The notes under the pieces: model-generated
The model's input: the letters and a program-made list of their open reading frames with translations, nothing else
Told to the model about the DNA's origin: nothing
The model's database searches: none
Shown: piece by piece, positions 1 to 6,451 of the stretch
How positions within the stretch are numbered: the first letter of the stretch is position 1
How the letters are laid out: every line of letters begins with the position of its first letter
Source: DASVHF01 sp036382695
GTDB lineage: Bacteria; Patescibacteriota; Microgenomatia; Woykebacterales; RBG-16-39-9b
Assembly (NCBI GenBank): GCA_036382695.1
Contig: DASVHF010000064.1
Span: forward strand, 1 to 12,013
Direction: 5' to 3'
DNA: 12,013 nt
Translations under genes and position numbers: made by a program

Positions 1-1
1 T

Positions 2-1702
2 TTTATCGCCGGCTCCAACTTGGCTATTACCACCGACTCTGCCTCCGACTTAGTCACTTTCTCCGTCACCGGAACTGTCGCCAATGCCGATACTTTGGAT
101 TTGCTGGATTCTACTGCTTTTGCCATACTTTCTGAAAACGAAAACATTTCTGGTAACTGGACCTTTTCTTCCACAACTGGAACACCTATCGTAATAAAGC
201 CATCGTCGGGTGTGCCTGGAGGGACTAAGATGTTCGATCTTCAAAATGTTTTCGGATCAACAGTATTTAGTGCTACTGTGAGTGGAGATCTGACAGCGAA
301 TTCCTTAAGCACTGGAGGCAGTGTAAGATTGGATAATAGCGGTAATTTAGCAAATATTGGCACTATAACTACGAGCGGTCTTGCTACTTTCAATGATGCT
401 GTAACGATTGGTGATGGTAATACTAGTGGTGATTATTTGACAATAACGCGGGCTGGAAATGCAAATGTGGTTATCACAACGCGGAATTCGGATAGAGTAA
501 TTTTACAAGGGGCTTATTGGAATGGCTCTGCATCCACTAATATTAATATGCAGCTGCTAACAATAGTGGATGATACTACCCCTAGCTACAAACTTTCAAT
601 TCTAAACAATTCAAGTGCTGTTGTCGCTTCCTTTTATGATGATGGAGACGCCCAACTAATAGGCGACCTCACGGTTAACGGTGGAGATATTGTTACAGGT
701 GCATCACAGCTTATATTACAAGCTCAAGGTGCAAACGCAGATGTTTTAATACAAGGCGGTCTTTGTATTCGTGATGCCACTGCTTGTCCGAACGTAGCTA
801 CGGGTGGCCTGCAAGTAGACACTGCCGGCGGAAGCGTGGATGATCCAGGTGACGTCTTTGATGTAGCGGAAGTATATCACGCAACTCAACCTGTCAGTCA
901 GGGAGAGTTAGTGTCGGCTGCTGGTAACCAAAGCGTAAAAAGGACCTCAACCCCATATGATCAAGGAATAATCGGTGTAGTTTCCTATCATCCCGCAGCT
1001 TTGGTAGATCAAGGCGCATTTAAGGTTGGTGTAAATCCTAGTGAATTTAATCCAAATAAGCCTTGGGTAGCACTTACCGGTCGAGTACCAACTAAGGTTT
1101 CCGCTGAGAATGGAGACATAGAGCCTGGAGATGCTCTAACAAGTTCGTCCGCTCCGGGAGTGGCCATGAAGGCTACAAAGTCAGGTCCCATCATAGGTAA
1201 AGCCCTGGAAGCCTACGGAGGCTCGGGAGTAGGCAAGATAATGGTGTTTGTATCCACTGGGTGGTATGTAGCCAGCGTTGGTCAGGATAATAACCTAAAC
1301 GATTTAAGCAATATCAACCTAGAAACTCTTACAGCTGGCACCATCAATACTCAAGTATTACTGGTCGGAGATGTCGAGATATCAGTGGCAACAAGTGGTG
1401 CTCTTAAGATAAATGGCGATGTGGAAATTAACGGAAACTTGGTTGCCTCTAAAGTAACAACAGACGAGCTTGTGATAAGTAAGGAAACCTCAGGTTCTCA
1501 TATTGTAAAGGCTGGTCAAAAGGAAGTAACGATTGAGAATGACAAAGTTGACGAGACAAGCAAGGTTTTGGTTACCTTTATTTCTGACTATTCCCCTGCT
1601 ACTCGTTTTTGGGTGACGATGAAGAAAGGCGAGAGTTTTACCGTCCATCTTGACCAGCCAGTAACATCTGATTCCTCATTTAGCTGGCTCATCGTCAACT
1701 AG
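2..1702 (+). CDS. Fibre-like surface protein, 3' part (5' end outside window)
   Basis: The reading frame is open from the first bases, so the true start lies upstream; the TTG at 20 is just a codon in the frame. About 566 residues are visible. Numbering from that TTG, residues 1-250 are Ser/Thr/Gly-rich, low in Cys, with short alternating beta-type repeats ('GDLTVNGG', 'ATFNDAVTIGDG') as in fibre or stalk proteins. Residues 281-417 form a module with 'DVAEVY', 'ALTGRVPTKV' and 'IEPGDALTSSSAPGVAMKA'. It recalls phage-appendage/Peptidase G2-type beta domains, but that link is unproven. Residues 425-490 are repeat stalk, and 493-560 form a terminal beta domain ending 'FSWLIVN'. The last two modules recur in the same order in the protein at 2664-5963, so the two are paralogues. 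No sorting signal or C-terminal membrane helix is seen; anchoring, if present, must be N-terminal. Role inferred: extracellular fibre, possibly for attachment to a host cell. Confidence 0.8.
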   Translation, partial: FIAGSNLAITTDSASDLVTFSVTGTVANADTLDLLDSTAFAILSENENISGNWTFSSTTGTPIVIKPSSGVPGGTKMFDLQNVFGSTVFSATVSGDLTANSLSTGGSVRLDNSGNLANIGTITTSGLATFNDAVTIGDGNTSGDYLTITRAGNANVVITTRNSDRVILQGAYWNGSASTNINMQLLTIVDDTTPSYKLSILNNSSAVVASFYDDGDAQLIGDLTVNGGDIVTGASQLILQAQGANADVLIQGGLCIRDATACPNVATGGLQVDTAGGSVDDPGDVFDVAEVYHATQPVSQGELVSAAGNQSVKRTSTPYDQGIIGVVSYHPAALVDQGAFKVGVNPSEFNPNKPWVALTGRVPTKVSAENGDIEPGDALTSSSAPGVAMKATKSGPIIGKALEAYGGSGVGKIMVFVSTGWYVASVGQDNNLNDLSNINLETLTAGTINTQVLLVGDVEISVATSGALKINGDVEINGNLVASKVTTDELVISKETSGSHIVKAGQKEVTIENDKVDETSKVLVTFISDYSPATRFWVTMKKGESFTVHLDQPVTSDSSFSWLIVN

Positions 1703-1851
1703 AAACGATCGCACCCCCCCCCTAAAAGGTATACATCCATCAACTTGATTCGTAGGCCAAGAAGCTGAAACGTCCTAGAGAGCAGTCCGCCTACCCCATC
1801 TTTATACCACCTTTCCTTATAAATAAGGATCAAAATACAACAATTTATCCG

Positions 1852-1883
1852 ACAACAATTCATGTCCACTCCCGGTGTGTACA
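1852..1883. repeat. Left flanking repeat of the transposase cassette
   Basis: ACAACAATT, then CAT, then GTCCACTCCCGGTGTGTACA, followed by a run of six T. The same sequence recurs at 2549-2577 without the CAT. The 20-base core pairs with itself imperfectly (GTCCAC against GTGTAC around a CCCGG centre). A further ACAACAATT lies just outside, at 1837-1845. Confidence 0.85.
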
Positions 1884-1898
1884 TTTTTTATCATCAGC

Positions 1899-2537
1899 TT
1901 AGTCGAGCAGGTGGTGCTTTATTTCCTCGAGATTCTTCGCATAATCAGTTTGGTCGGTGACAAACTTTTTATAATCCTCATTTGAGGAAAAATGGGATAA
2001 AATGTCTTGAGGATTTATCGAAATATTTTGCGACTCTACCAACCCAATATATACAGGGTAGGAAGACCACTGGTGATCCTCCAAATCGCCCACTATGTCC
2101 GAAACCACTGGGTTCAAATGAATATACCGACTTACATGTAGTAGTTGCTCATCGGTTTCAATCCGGATTGCTTTAAAGCGTCCTTGGAAAAGCGGGCCTA
2201 TCCTTTCGTTTTTGACATTGAAATATCTTGTAAAGCTATTTGACGCCTTTCTCATGAAAGTAGAAATACCGTCATTGTATTTTTGTCGAATTAAAAAATG
2301 GAAATGGTTCGGCATTAGAACATAACAAAGAATTTCTACCAGAGAAACATCTGACGGGTGTTTTATCCCCTTTCTTAATTTTCTTGATAGTTTAGTGGTG
2401 GGTGCTAAATAGTGCTCGATAGTCTCAAGGAAATGTCTGTAACCCCTATCAGTTAGGAAGACCTTTCTCTTTTCTACTCCTCTGTTAAATACATGATATA
2501 TCTCATTTGTTTCCAGCGTCGGATTCCTTTTTGGCAT
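1899..2537 (-). CDS. REP-associated tyrosine transposase (Y1/HUH family, IS200-like)
   Basis: A 212-residue single-strand DNA transposase-type protein that would nick and join DNA at hairpin-bearing ends through a 5'-phosphotyrosine intermediate. Visible signatures are an N-terminal 'NEIYHVFNRGVEKRKVF' (residues 11-27), the HUH metal site in 'LMPNHFHFLI' (His78 and His80), 'IGPLFQGRFKAI' (113-124) and 'SRYIHLNPV' (136-144), whose Tyr138 is the likely nucleophile. The length is usual for REP-associated transposases. The frame could open at a TTG at 2555, but the ATG at 2537 is preferred because the family N-terminus starts there and the TTG overlaps the flanking repeat. It reads opposite to both surface-protein neighbours and appears intact. 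Whether it is active, or domesticated to maintain its repeats, cannot be told from the sequence. Confidence 0.9.
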   Translation of the reverse strand: MPKRNPTLETNEIYHVFNRGVEKRKVFLTDRGYRHFLETIEHYLAPTTKLSRKLRKGIKHPSDVSLVEILCYVLMPNHFHFLIRQKYNDGISTFMRKASNSFTRYFNVKNERIGPLFQGRFKAIRIETDEQLLHVSRYIHLNPVVSDIVGDLEDHQWSSYPVYIGLVESQNISINPQDILSHFSSNEDYKKFVTDQTDYAKNLEEIKHHLLD

Positions 2538-2543
2538 TAACCC

Positions 2544-2549
2544 ATTATA
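2544..2549 (-). promoter_or_regulatory. Possible -10 box for a leaderless transposase mRNA
   Basis: On the minus strand a perfect TATAAT lies 6 bases before the ATG at 2537. If used, transcription would begin at or within a base or so of the start codon, giving a leaderless message. No Shine-Dalgarno sequence exists here, which agrees. No good -35 box is seen; that position falls within the flanking repeat. Weak evidence. Confidence 0.3.
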
Positions 2550-2577
2550 CAACAATTGTCCACTCCCGGTGTGTACA
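2549..2577. repeat. Right flanking repeat of the transposase cassette
   Basis: ACAACAATT directly followed by GTCCACTCCCGGTGTGTACA, then GTTTTT. The 20-base core is identical to the one at 1864-1883 and in the same orientation. It sits on the 5' side of the transposase gene. Confidence 0.85.
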
Positions 2578-2586
2578 GTTTTTGGC

Positions 2587-2616
2587 TTGACAAGAAAGGT
2601 GGTAGGAGGCTAAAAT
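2587..2616 (+). promoter_or_regulatory. Promoter of the recombinase-domain/fibre gene
   Basis: A perfect -35 TTGACA (2587-2592), an 18-base spacer and TAAAAT (2611-2616) would start transcription near 2623, leaving a leader of about 40 bases before the ATG at 2664. A second -10-like TATAAT occurs at 2633-2638 without a clear -35. The -35 has the same CTTGACAA context as the promoters of rho and the LPDTG gene. Confidence 0.55.
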
Positions 2617-2619
2617 TAA

Positions 2620-2644
2620 GGTATAAAAGGCGTATAATTATACC
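2620..2644 (+). promoter_or_regulatory. Inverted repeat in the leader of the fibre-fusion gene
   Basis: GGTATAA (2620-2626) and TTATACC (2638-2644) are perfect 7-bp arms around an 11-base centre. The repeat covers the predicted transcription start and the alternative TATAAT, 19 bases before the start codon. It could be an operator or a 5' mRNA stem. No Shine-Dalgarno sequence lies between it and the ATG. Confidence 0.4.
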
Positions 2645-2663
2645 TTGTAACTAGAACCTGCCT

Positions 2664-5600
2664 ATGTTCGCTTCTGAAAAGGATAAATACCTGCCGACTG
2701 ATTTAATATCGGATTTTCGGGGGTTTCTAAAATCCTCTGGTTTCACAACAGCCACCGTCAAAAACTACCTGACAGACCTGCGCCACCTTCTTGTTTGGGT
2801 CACTCAGAATGTTGGTCAGTTTCAGTTCACTACCATTACTGAAAAAAACCTACGTGCATACCGCAGCTATCTGAAAGAGAAATTCAGAAGCAAGCCTTCG
2901 ATTTCAGCTAGGCGCCTCTCTTCCCTACGCAAATTCCTCTCCTGGGCAGCCGGCAAAGGATTTGTCACGCAGGAGTTGGTTAAGTCTGCTGAGAAAGTAC
3001 TGGAAGAATCTAAAGCAGAAGCAGTCTTCCCCTCTCCAATCCAATTAGTTTCACCTTCGCAACCACCAGCAACAGTCCCTGCGCAACCAGCCGATTTATC
3101 TACGTACAAAATACATCAAAAGGTAATCCGCCACATCAAAAATACTCGACCTGGTTGGTATCATCGCTACCACCAACGGGATTGGGCGAGTACTTTACAC
3201 ACTGTAATAATGGTCCTCTTTGCCATCACCGTAGTGTCTTTGTTTGTTTATACCGAGATTATCCGTCCCCAACTGGAACAAACCCGTGATCAGTTTGCAG
3301 AAGAACTTGGTGATGTCCTAGCCGCCGCTACCCCACCCCGCATCCTTTCTTTTCAAGGCAGGCTGACAGATAACGATGATACGCCTATCAGCATTGCAAC
3401 CAATATTGTCTTTAAAATCTACAGTGTCCGGACTGGAGGTAGCGCTCTATGGACAAGTAGAACCTGGTCGGTTACCCCTGACCAAAACGGTATTTTCTCG
3501 GTTTGTCTCGGCGGACAAGACGCTAGCGATGATTGTTTACTAGGTGGTGGCGCTGATACGGCCATCCCTTCTACCTTATTTTCAGACAACGCTGCTTTAT
3601 ATCTTGGTGTAACTGCTGGTGGTGATTCTGAAATGACCCCCCGGCAAAGAATCGCCTCTGTCTCCTACGCTCTCAACTCCGACGCTCTGGAAGGTTTTCA
3701 CGGTTCCCAATCCCCTGGTGCAAACCAAGTACCAATATTGGATGGGTCTGGAAACCTCGCCTTTGGCGGCGCTGCTTCTATTACAACCGGTTCAGGCGAT
3801 TTAACCATCAACTCCGCCGGTGCTTTCGTCTCTTCCGACAATATTGACTTCAATGGTTCTGGTACAAACGATATCGCAGGCACTCTAAACCTATCAGGAA
3901 ATAACCTAGCATCCTCAAGTAGCCTAACTATCAATTCAGGCGGCTCGGTCGATATTCAAGATGCTGTAACCGTCGATAGTCTGACAACAGATGTTGGTGG
4001 TATTACTATCCTGGCTGGTCAGTCAATTATCCCCTCGGGTGCTGGTACTTTGACCATTGGTAATGGTTCTCTGCAGTCTCTGACAGTTACCACAGACAGC
4101 ACGGGTAACGCCGAGGTGATACTTCCGGACGGCTCAATTTCTGGCACTGAAATTACTGATGATACCATCGTTGAAGCAGACCTTAATGCCCAAGGAACAT
4201 TGACTGATGAGTGGTGTCTTACCTACGAAGGTGGCGGTGGTGCCCTTTTTCAGTGGCAAGCCTGTGGTGGTGGCTCACAAACACCTTGGACCAGCGACAT
4301 TGACGCGGATGGTTATGATCTTACCGATCTTTCCAATATCCAATTTAGAGAAACAACCAGCGCCCCAGCTGGGACCGAAGTCGCTTTATACCGCGACAAT
4401 GCTGGCGATTTGAACCTCAACGCTCTTACCGGCAAAACAATCAATCTCCAAGTAAACGGCAGTGACGAGTATACATTTAGTAGCAGTGTGTTTAATTTGA
4501 ATACAAATGGAATCAGCGGCGCAGGACTGACCGATTGCGATGGCTCCGGCAGTAAGCTGCTTTGGAACTCTGGCACCAATAATTTTTCCTGCGGCAGCGA
4601 TCGGGCAACCTACACAAATGTTACCTCCAGCAATTACACCAACGCCACCACTTCTTTTACAGACGTACCTGGCATATCTTTTACTATTGGCCCAGACGAA
4701 ACGTGGGTATTCGAGATGTGGCTTCAGTCTATTTCTCCTACGGCTGCGGATAGCAAGTTACAAGTTACGATCACGGATGCAACCTCCTGCGACCTTGTGT
4801 TCACCCAGATAGAATCAGGGGCCCAGGTAATTTCCAATATTGGCTGTAACACCACTTCTGGTACCTTAGCTACAGATGGTACTGATGAGTCTCATATTGT
4901 AAACGGAGTCATTGTTAATGATACCGATACGGATACTGCCCAACTGCAGTTCGGACAAGCTGCTGGGCCGAGTGGTACCTCGACCATTTATGCCGGAAGC
5001 TATATAAAGGCTTACAAAATATCCGGCGCCGACCTTGCCGAGGTTTATTATTCTAAAGAGCCAGCTTTAGCTCCGGGAACCGTAGTCAGTTTTGATCCGT
5101 CTATAAATACCGGGGTGAAAAAATCAAGCCGCTCCTACGACCCAAGCTTAGCCGGCGTGGTTTCGACCAAACCCGCGCAAGTACTTGGTGACAATTCGCA
5201 GGTGAGTGGCTCGCCCGTGTTTTTGGCCTTAACGGGAAGAGTACCAGTGAAAGTTTCAACTGAAAATGGACCAATTGCTCCTGGGGATCTTTTAACCAGC
5301 TCATCCACCCCCGGGGTGGGCATGCGGGCGACACGTGCTGGCTACGTAATCGGTCGGGCGCTAACCGCTTTTTCTGGCGACGGAATTGGATCGGTGCTCA
5401 CCTTTGTTAACACCCACTATGTCGATCCAGCCAGGCTTGATAAAAACGGTAGTCTAAGCTCCACCTTTGACTGGAGCTTAGGAAATAAAGAAAAGGCTGC
5501 GGCGCTAGAAAAATTGAGAGTTGATAAGTACAACAATCTATTTACTTCTATATCAGAAGGTAGTAAGTTTATCTGGGAAAATTCCCTTGGCGAAACCTTT

Positions 5601-5963
5601 GCCTGGATATCAGACACTGGAGCTGCGTTTTTCCAGAAAGTAACAGCTCTCGTGGGAGATTTTGGTAAACTAGTCTTTGGTGAATTAGCAGTCAAAGCCG
5701 ATTCTCAGGCAGCAGGAGAAGCAAAAATCAAGGAAGGCGAAACAGAAATATTCGTTGAGTCTGAAAAAGTCACTGAAGATTCGCTAATTTACATAACCTC
5801 GACCACGAAAACCGACGGACTTACCTTTTACCTAAAAGAACAAAAGCCGTCCGAAGGCTTTATGGTTGCACTAGAAAGAAGCGCCGGCGACAAACCACGC
5901 GAGGCTACAGCTTCAGCGACAAAGGCGATTAAGTTCAATTGGCTGATTGTTAATCGGGAATAA
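2664..5963 (+). CDS. Membrane-anchored fibre protein with N-terminal tyrosine-recombinase core-binding domain
   Basis: The protein has 1099 residues and joins parts rarely seen together. Residues ~10-112 match the SAM-like core-binding domain of XerC/XerD-type recombinases ('LISDFRGFLKSSGFTTATV', 'YLTDLRHLLVWV', 'SARRLSSLRKFLSWA'). The catalytic R-H-R-Y domain is absent. Then come a Pro-rich linker (~122-143), a basic stretch (~150-172), one membrane helix (~177-197) and an Ala/Pro segment. A 'ILSFQGRLTD...GIFSVCLGG' module follows (~227-340), then a Thr/Ser/Gly beta-repeat stalk (~350-640), a beta region (~645-785), an 'LAEVY...PGDLLTSSSTPGVGM' module (~790-915) and a terminal beta domain ending 'FNWLIVN' (~1018-1097). 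Inferred topology is core-binding domain in the cytoplasm and fibre outside. The ATG at 2664 suits the promoter spacing and the domain start; there is no Shine-Dalgarno sequence. The last two modules are shared with the protein ending at 1702. Function unknown; recombination activity is not expected. Confidence 0.85.
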   Translation: MFASEKDKYLPTDLISDFRGFLKSSGFTTATVKNYLTDLRHLLVWVTQNVGQFQFTTITEKNLRAYRSYLKEKFRSKPSISARRLSSLRKFLSWAAGKGFVTQELVKSAEKVLEESKAEAVFPSPIQLVSPSQPPATVPAQPADLSTYKIHQKVIRHIKNTRPGWYHRYHQRDWASTLHTVIMVLFAITVVSLFVYTEIIRPQLEQTRDQFAEELGDVLAAATPPRILSFQGRLTDNDDTPISIATNIVFKIYSVRTGGSALWTSRTWSVTPDQNGIFSVCLGGQDASDDCLLGGGADTAIPSTLFSDNAALYLGVTAGGDSEMTPRQRIASVSYALNSDALEGFHGSQSPGANQVPILDGSGNLAFGGAASITTGSGDLTINSAGAFVSSDNIDFNGSGTNDIAGTLNLSGNNLASSSSLTINSGGSVDIQDAVTVDSLTTDVGGITILAGQSIIPSGAGTLTIGNGSLQSLTVTTDSTGNAEVILPDGSISGTEITDDTIVEADLNAQGTLTDEWCLTYEGGGGALFQWQACGGGSQTPWTSDIDADGYDLTDLSNIQFRETTSAPAGTEVALYRDNAGDLNLNALTGKTINLQVNGSDEYTFSSSVFNLNTNGISGAGLTDCDGSGSKLLWNSGTNNFSCGSDRATYTNVTSSNYTNATTSFTDVPGISFTIGPDETWVFEMWLQSISPTAADSKLQVTITDATSCDLVFTQIESGAQVISNIGCNTTSGTLATDGTDESHIVNGVIVNDTDTDTAQLQFGQAAGPSGTSTIYAGSYIKAYKISGADLAEVYYSKEPALAPGTVVSFDPSINTGVKKSSRSYDPSLAGVVSTKPAQVLGDNSQVSGSPVFLALTGRVPVKVSTENGPIAPGDLLTSSSTPGVGMRATRAGYVIGRALTAFSGDGIGSVLTFVNTHYVDPARLDKNGSLSSTFDWSLGNKEKAAALEKLRVDKYNNLFTSISEGSKFIWENSLGETFAWISDTGAAFFQKVTALVGDFGKLVFGELAVKADSQAAGEAKIKEGETEIFVESEKVTEDSLIYITSTTKTDGLTFYLKEQKPSEGFMVALERSAGDKPREATASATKAIKFNWLIVNRE

Positions 5964-5995
5964 GATGCTAGATTCTAGATGCTAGATTCTAGATG
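5963..5995. repeat. Tandem AGATGCTAGATTCT repeat starting at a stop codon
   Basis: Two exact copies of the 14-mer AGATGCTAGATTCT (5963-5976, 5977-5990) are followed by a partial AGATG. The first base of the repeat is the last base of the TAA stop of the gene ending at 5963. The tract holds four CTAG sites in 33 bases and ends 11 bases before the stop codon of the convergent four-helix-bundle gene. Confidence 0.85.
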
Positions 5996-6006
5996 TTTGG
6001 AGCTGG

Positions 6007-6363
6007 TTATTTTAGGGATTTAATTAGTCCGGAAAGCATTCTTCCAATTTCATTTGCTTGTTCGCTAAGGTCTTCGAATTCTGTAGGTTTTAAATATCCC
6101 AAATCTCTTGCTAACAGTAAATGATATTTTGTTTCTTCTAGGGATCCCTTACTCGTTATTAGAAATCTTAAATATTCTTTCTTTGAAGCTCTGCTATTTC
6201 CTTCGACTATGTTGGTTGGCACTGAACTAACAGACCGGCATAGTTGACTCACCAATCTGTATTTTTCGCCAGAGGGAAATTTATTAGTTACTTTGTAGAT
6301 CTGGAGAACAAATTTATGGGATTTTTGCCAAACTTCTAATTTTGTAAACGTTGCATCAAGCAT
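6007..6363 (-). CDS. Four-helix-bundle protein (23S rRNA intervening-sequence/S23 family)
   Basis: A 118-residue, all-helical, soluble protein. It carries the family signature in order: 'LEVWQKSHKFVLQIYKVTNKFP' region (residues ~9-30), 'EKYRLVSQLCRSVSSVPTNIVEG' region (~33-55), 'EYLRFLITSKGSLEETKYHL' region (~63-82) and 'ARDLGYL' (~85-91). Relatives were first found inside intervening sequences of bacterial 23S rRNA. The Avd accessory protein of diversity-generating retroelements has the same fold and probably binds nucleic acid. This copy is not in an rRNA gene and no reverse transcriptase is nearby. The ATG at 6363 gives the usual family length; no Shine-Dalgarno sequence precedes it. Both ends abut CTAG-rich repeat tracts, which suggests it may have arrived as a small cassette. 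Exact function unknown. Confidence 0.9.
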   Translation of the reverse strand: MLDATFTKLEVWQKSHKFVLQIYKVTNKFPSGEKYRLVSQLCRSVSSVPTNIVEGNSRASKKEYLRFLITSKGSLEETKYHLLLARDLGYLKPTEFEDLSEQANEIGRMLSGLIKSLK

Positions 6364-6451
6364 TCTTTAGACTTTAGATATTAGTTACTGGATTCTAGTA
6401 AATTATTCGGCATCTGGAAACTAGTATCTTGCATCTAGTAACTAGCGTCTA
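6364..6451. repeat. Degenerate CTAG-rich tract between four-helix-bundle and M23 genes
   Basis: The tract consists of imperfect units of the TCTAGTAACTAG / GGATTCTAG / CATCTAG type, with four CTAG sites in 88 bases. It fills the whole gap between the start of the four-helix-bundle gene and the stop of the M23 gene. The TAG stop of the M23 gene (complement of 6449-6451) is its first triplet when read on the minus strand. Units resemble those at 5963-5995 and 7799-7880 but are less regular. Confidence 0.7.

Larger units (their letters stand above)
1852..2577 (-). mobile_element. Compact REP-associated-type transposase cassette with flanking 20-bp repeats
   Basis: A single HUH transposase gene (1899-2537, minus strand) is enclosed by two same-orientation copies of GTCCACTCCCGGTGTGTACA, at 1864-1883 and 2558-2577. 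Each copy is preceded by ACAACAATT and followed by a T-run. One copy ends 15 bp past the stop codon and the other starts 20 bp before the start codon, so the unit has almost no spare DNA. The repeat is an imperfect palindrome able to form a short stem, as expected for ends recognised by IS200/IS605-like or REP-associated tyrosine transposases. It lies between two paralogous surface-protein genes and interrupts neither. The exact element ends are inferred from the repeats. Confidence 0.7.

Noticed and set aside
1815..1828. CCTTAT-AA-ATAAGG palindrome as terminator of the first fibre gene
   Set aside because: The loop is only two bases, the stem is AT-rich, and no T-run follows, so it is unlikely to terminate transcription.
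2664..3000. N-terminal region as a working tyrosine recombinase
   Set aside because: Only the core-binding domain is present; no catalytic R-H-R-Y residues occur in the rest of the protein, which is a membrane helix and fibre.
6007..6363. Diversity-generating retroelement with the four-helix-bundle protein as Avd
   Set aside because: No reverse transcriptase and no template/variable repeat pair with adenine-biased differences is visible in the window.
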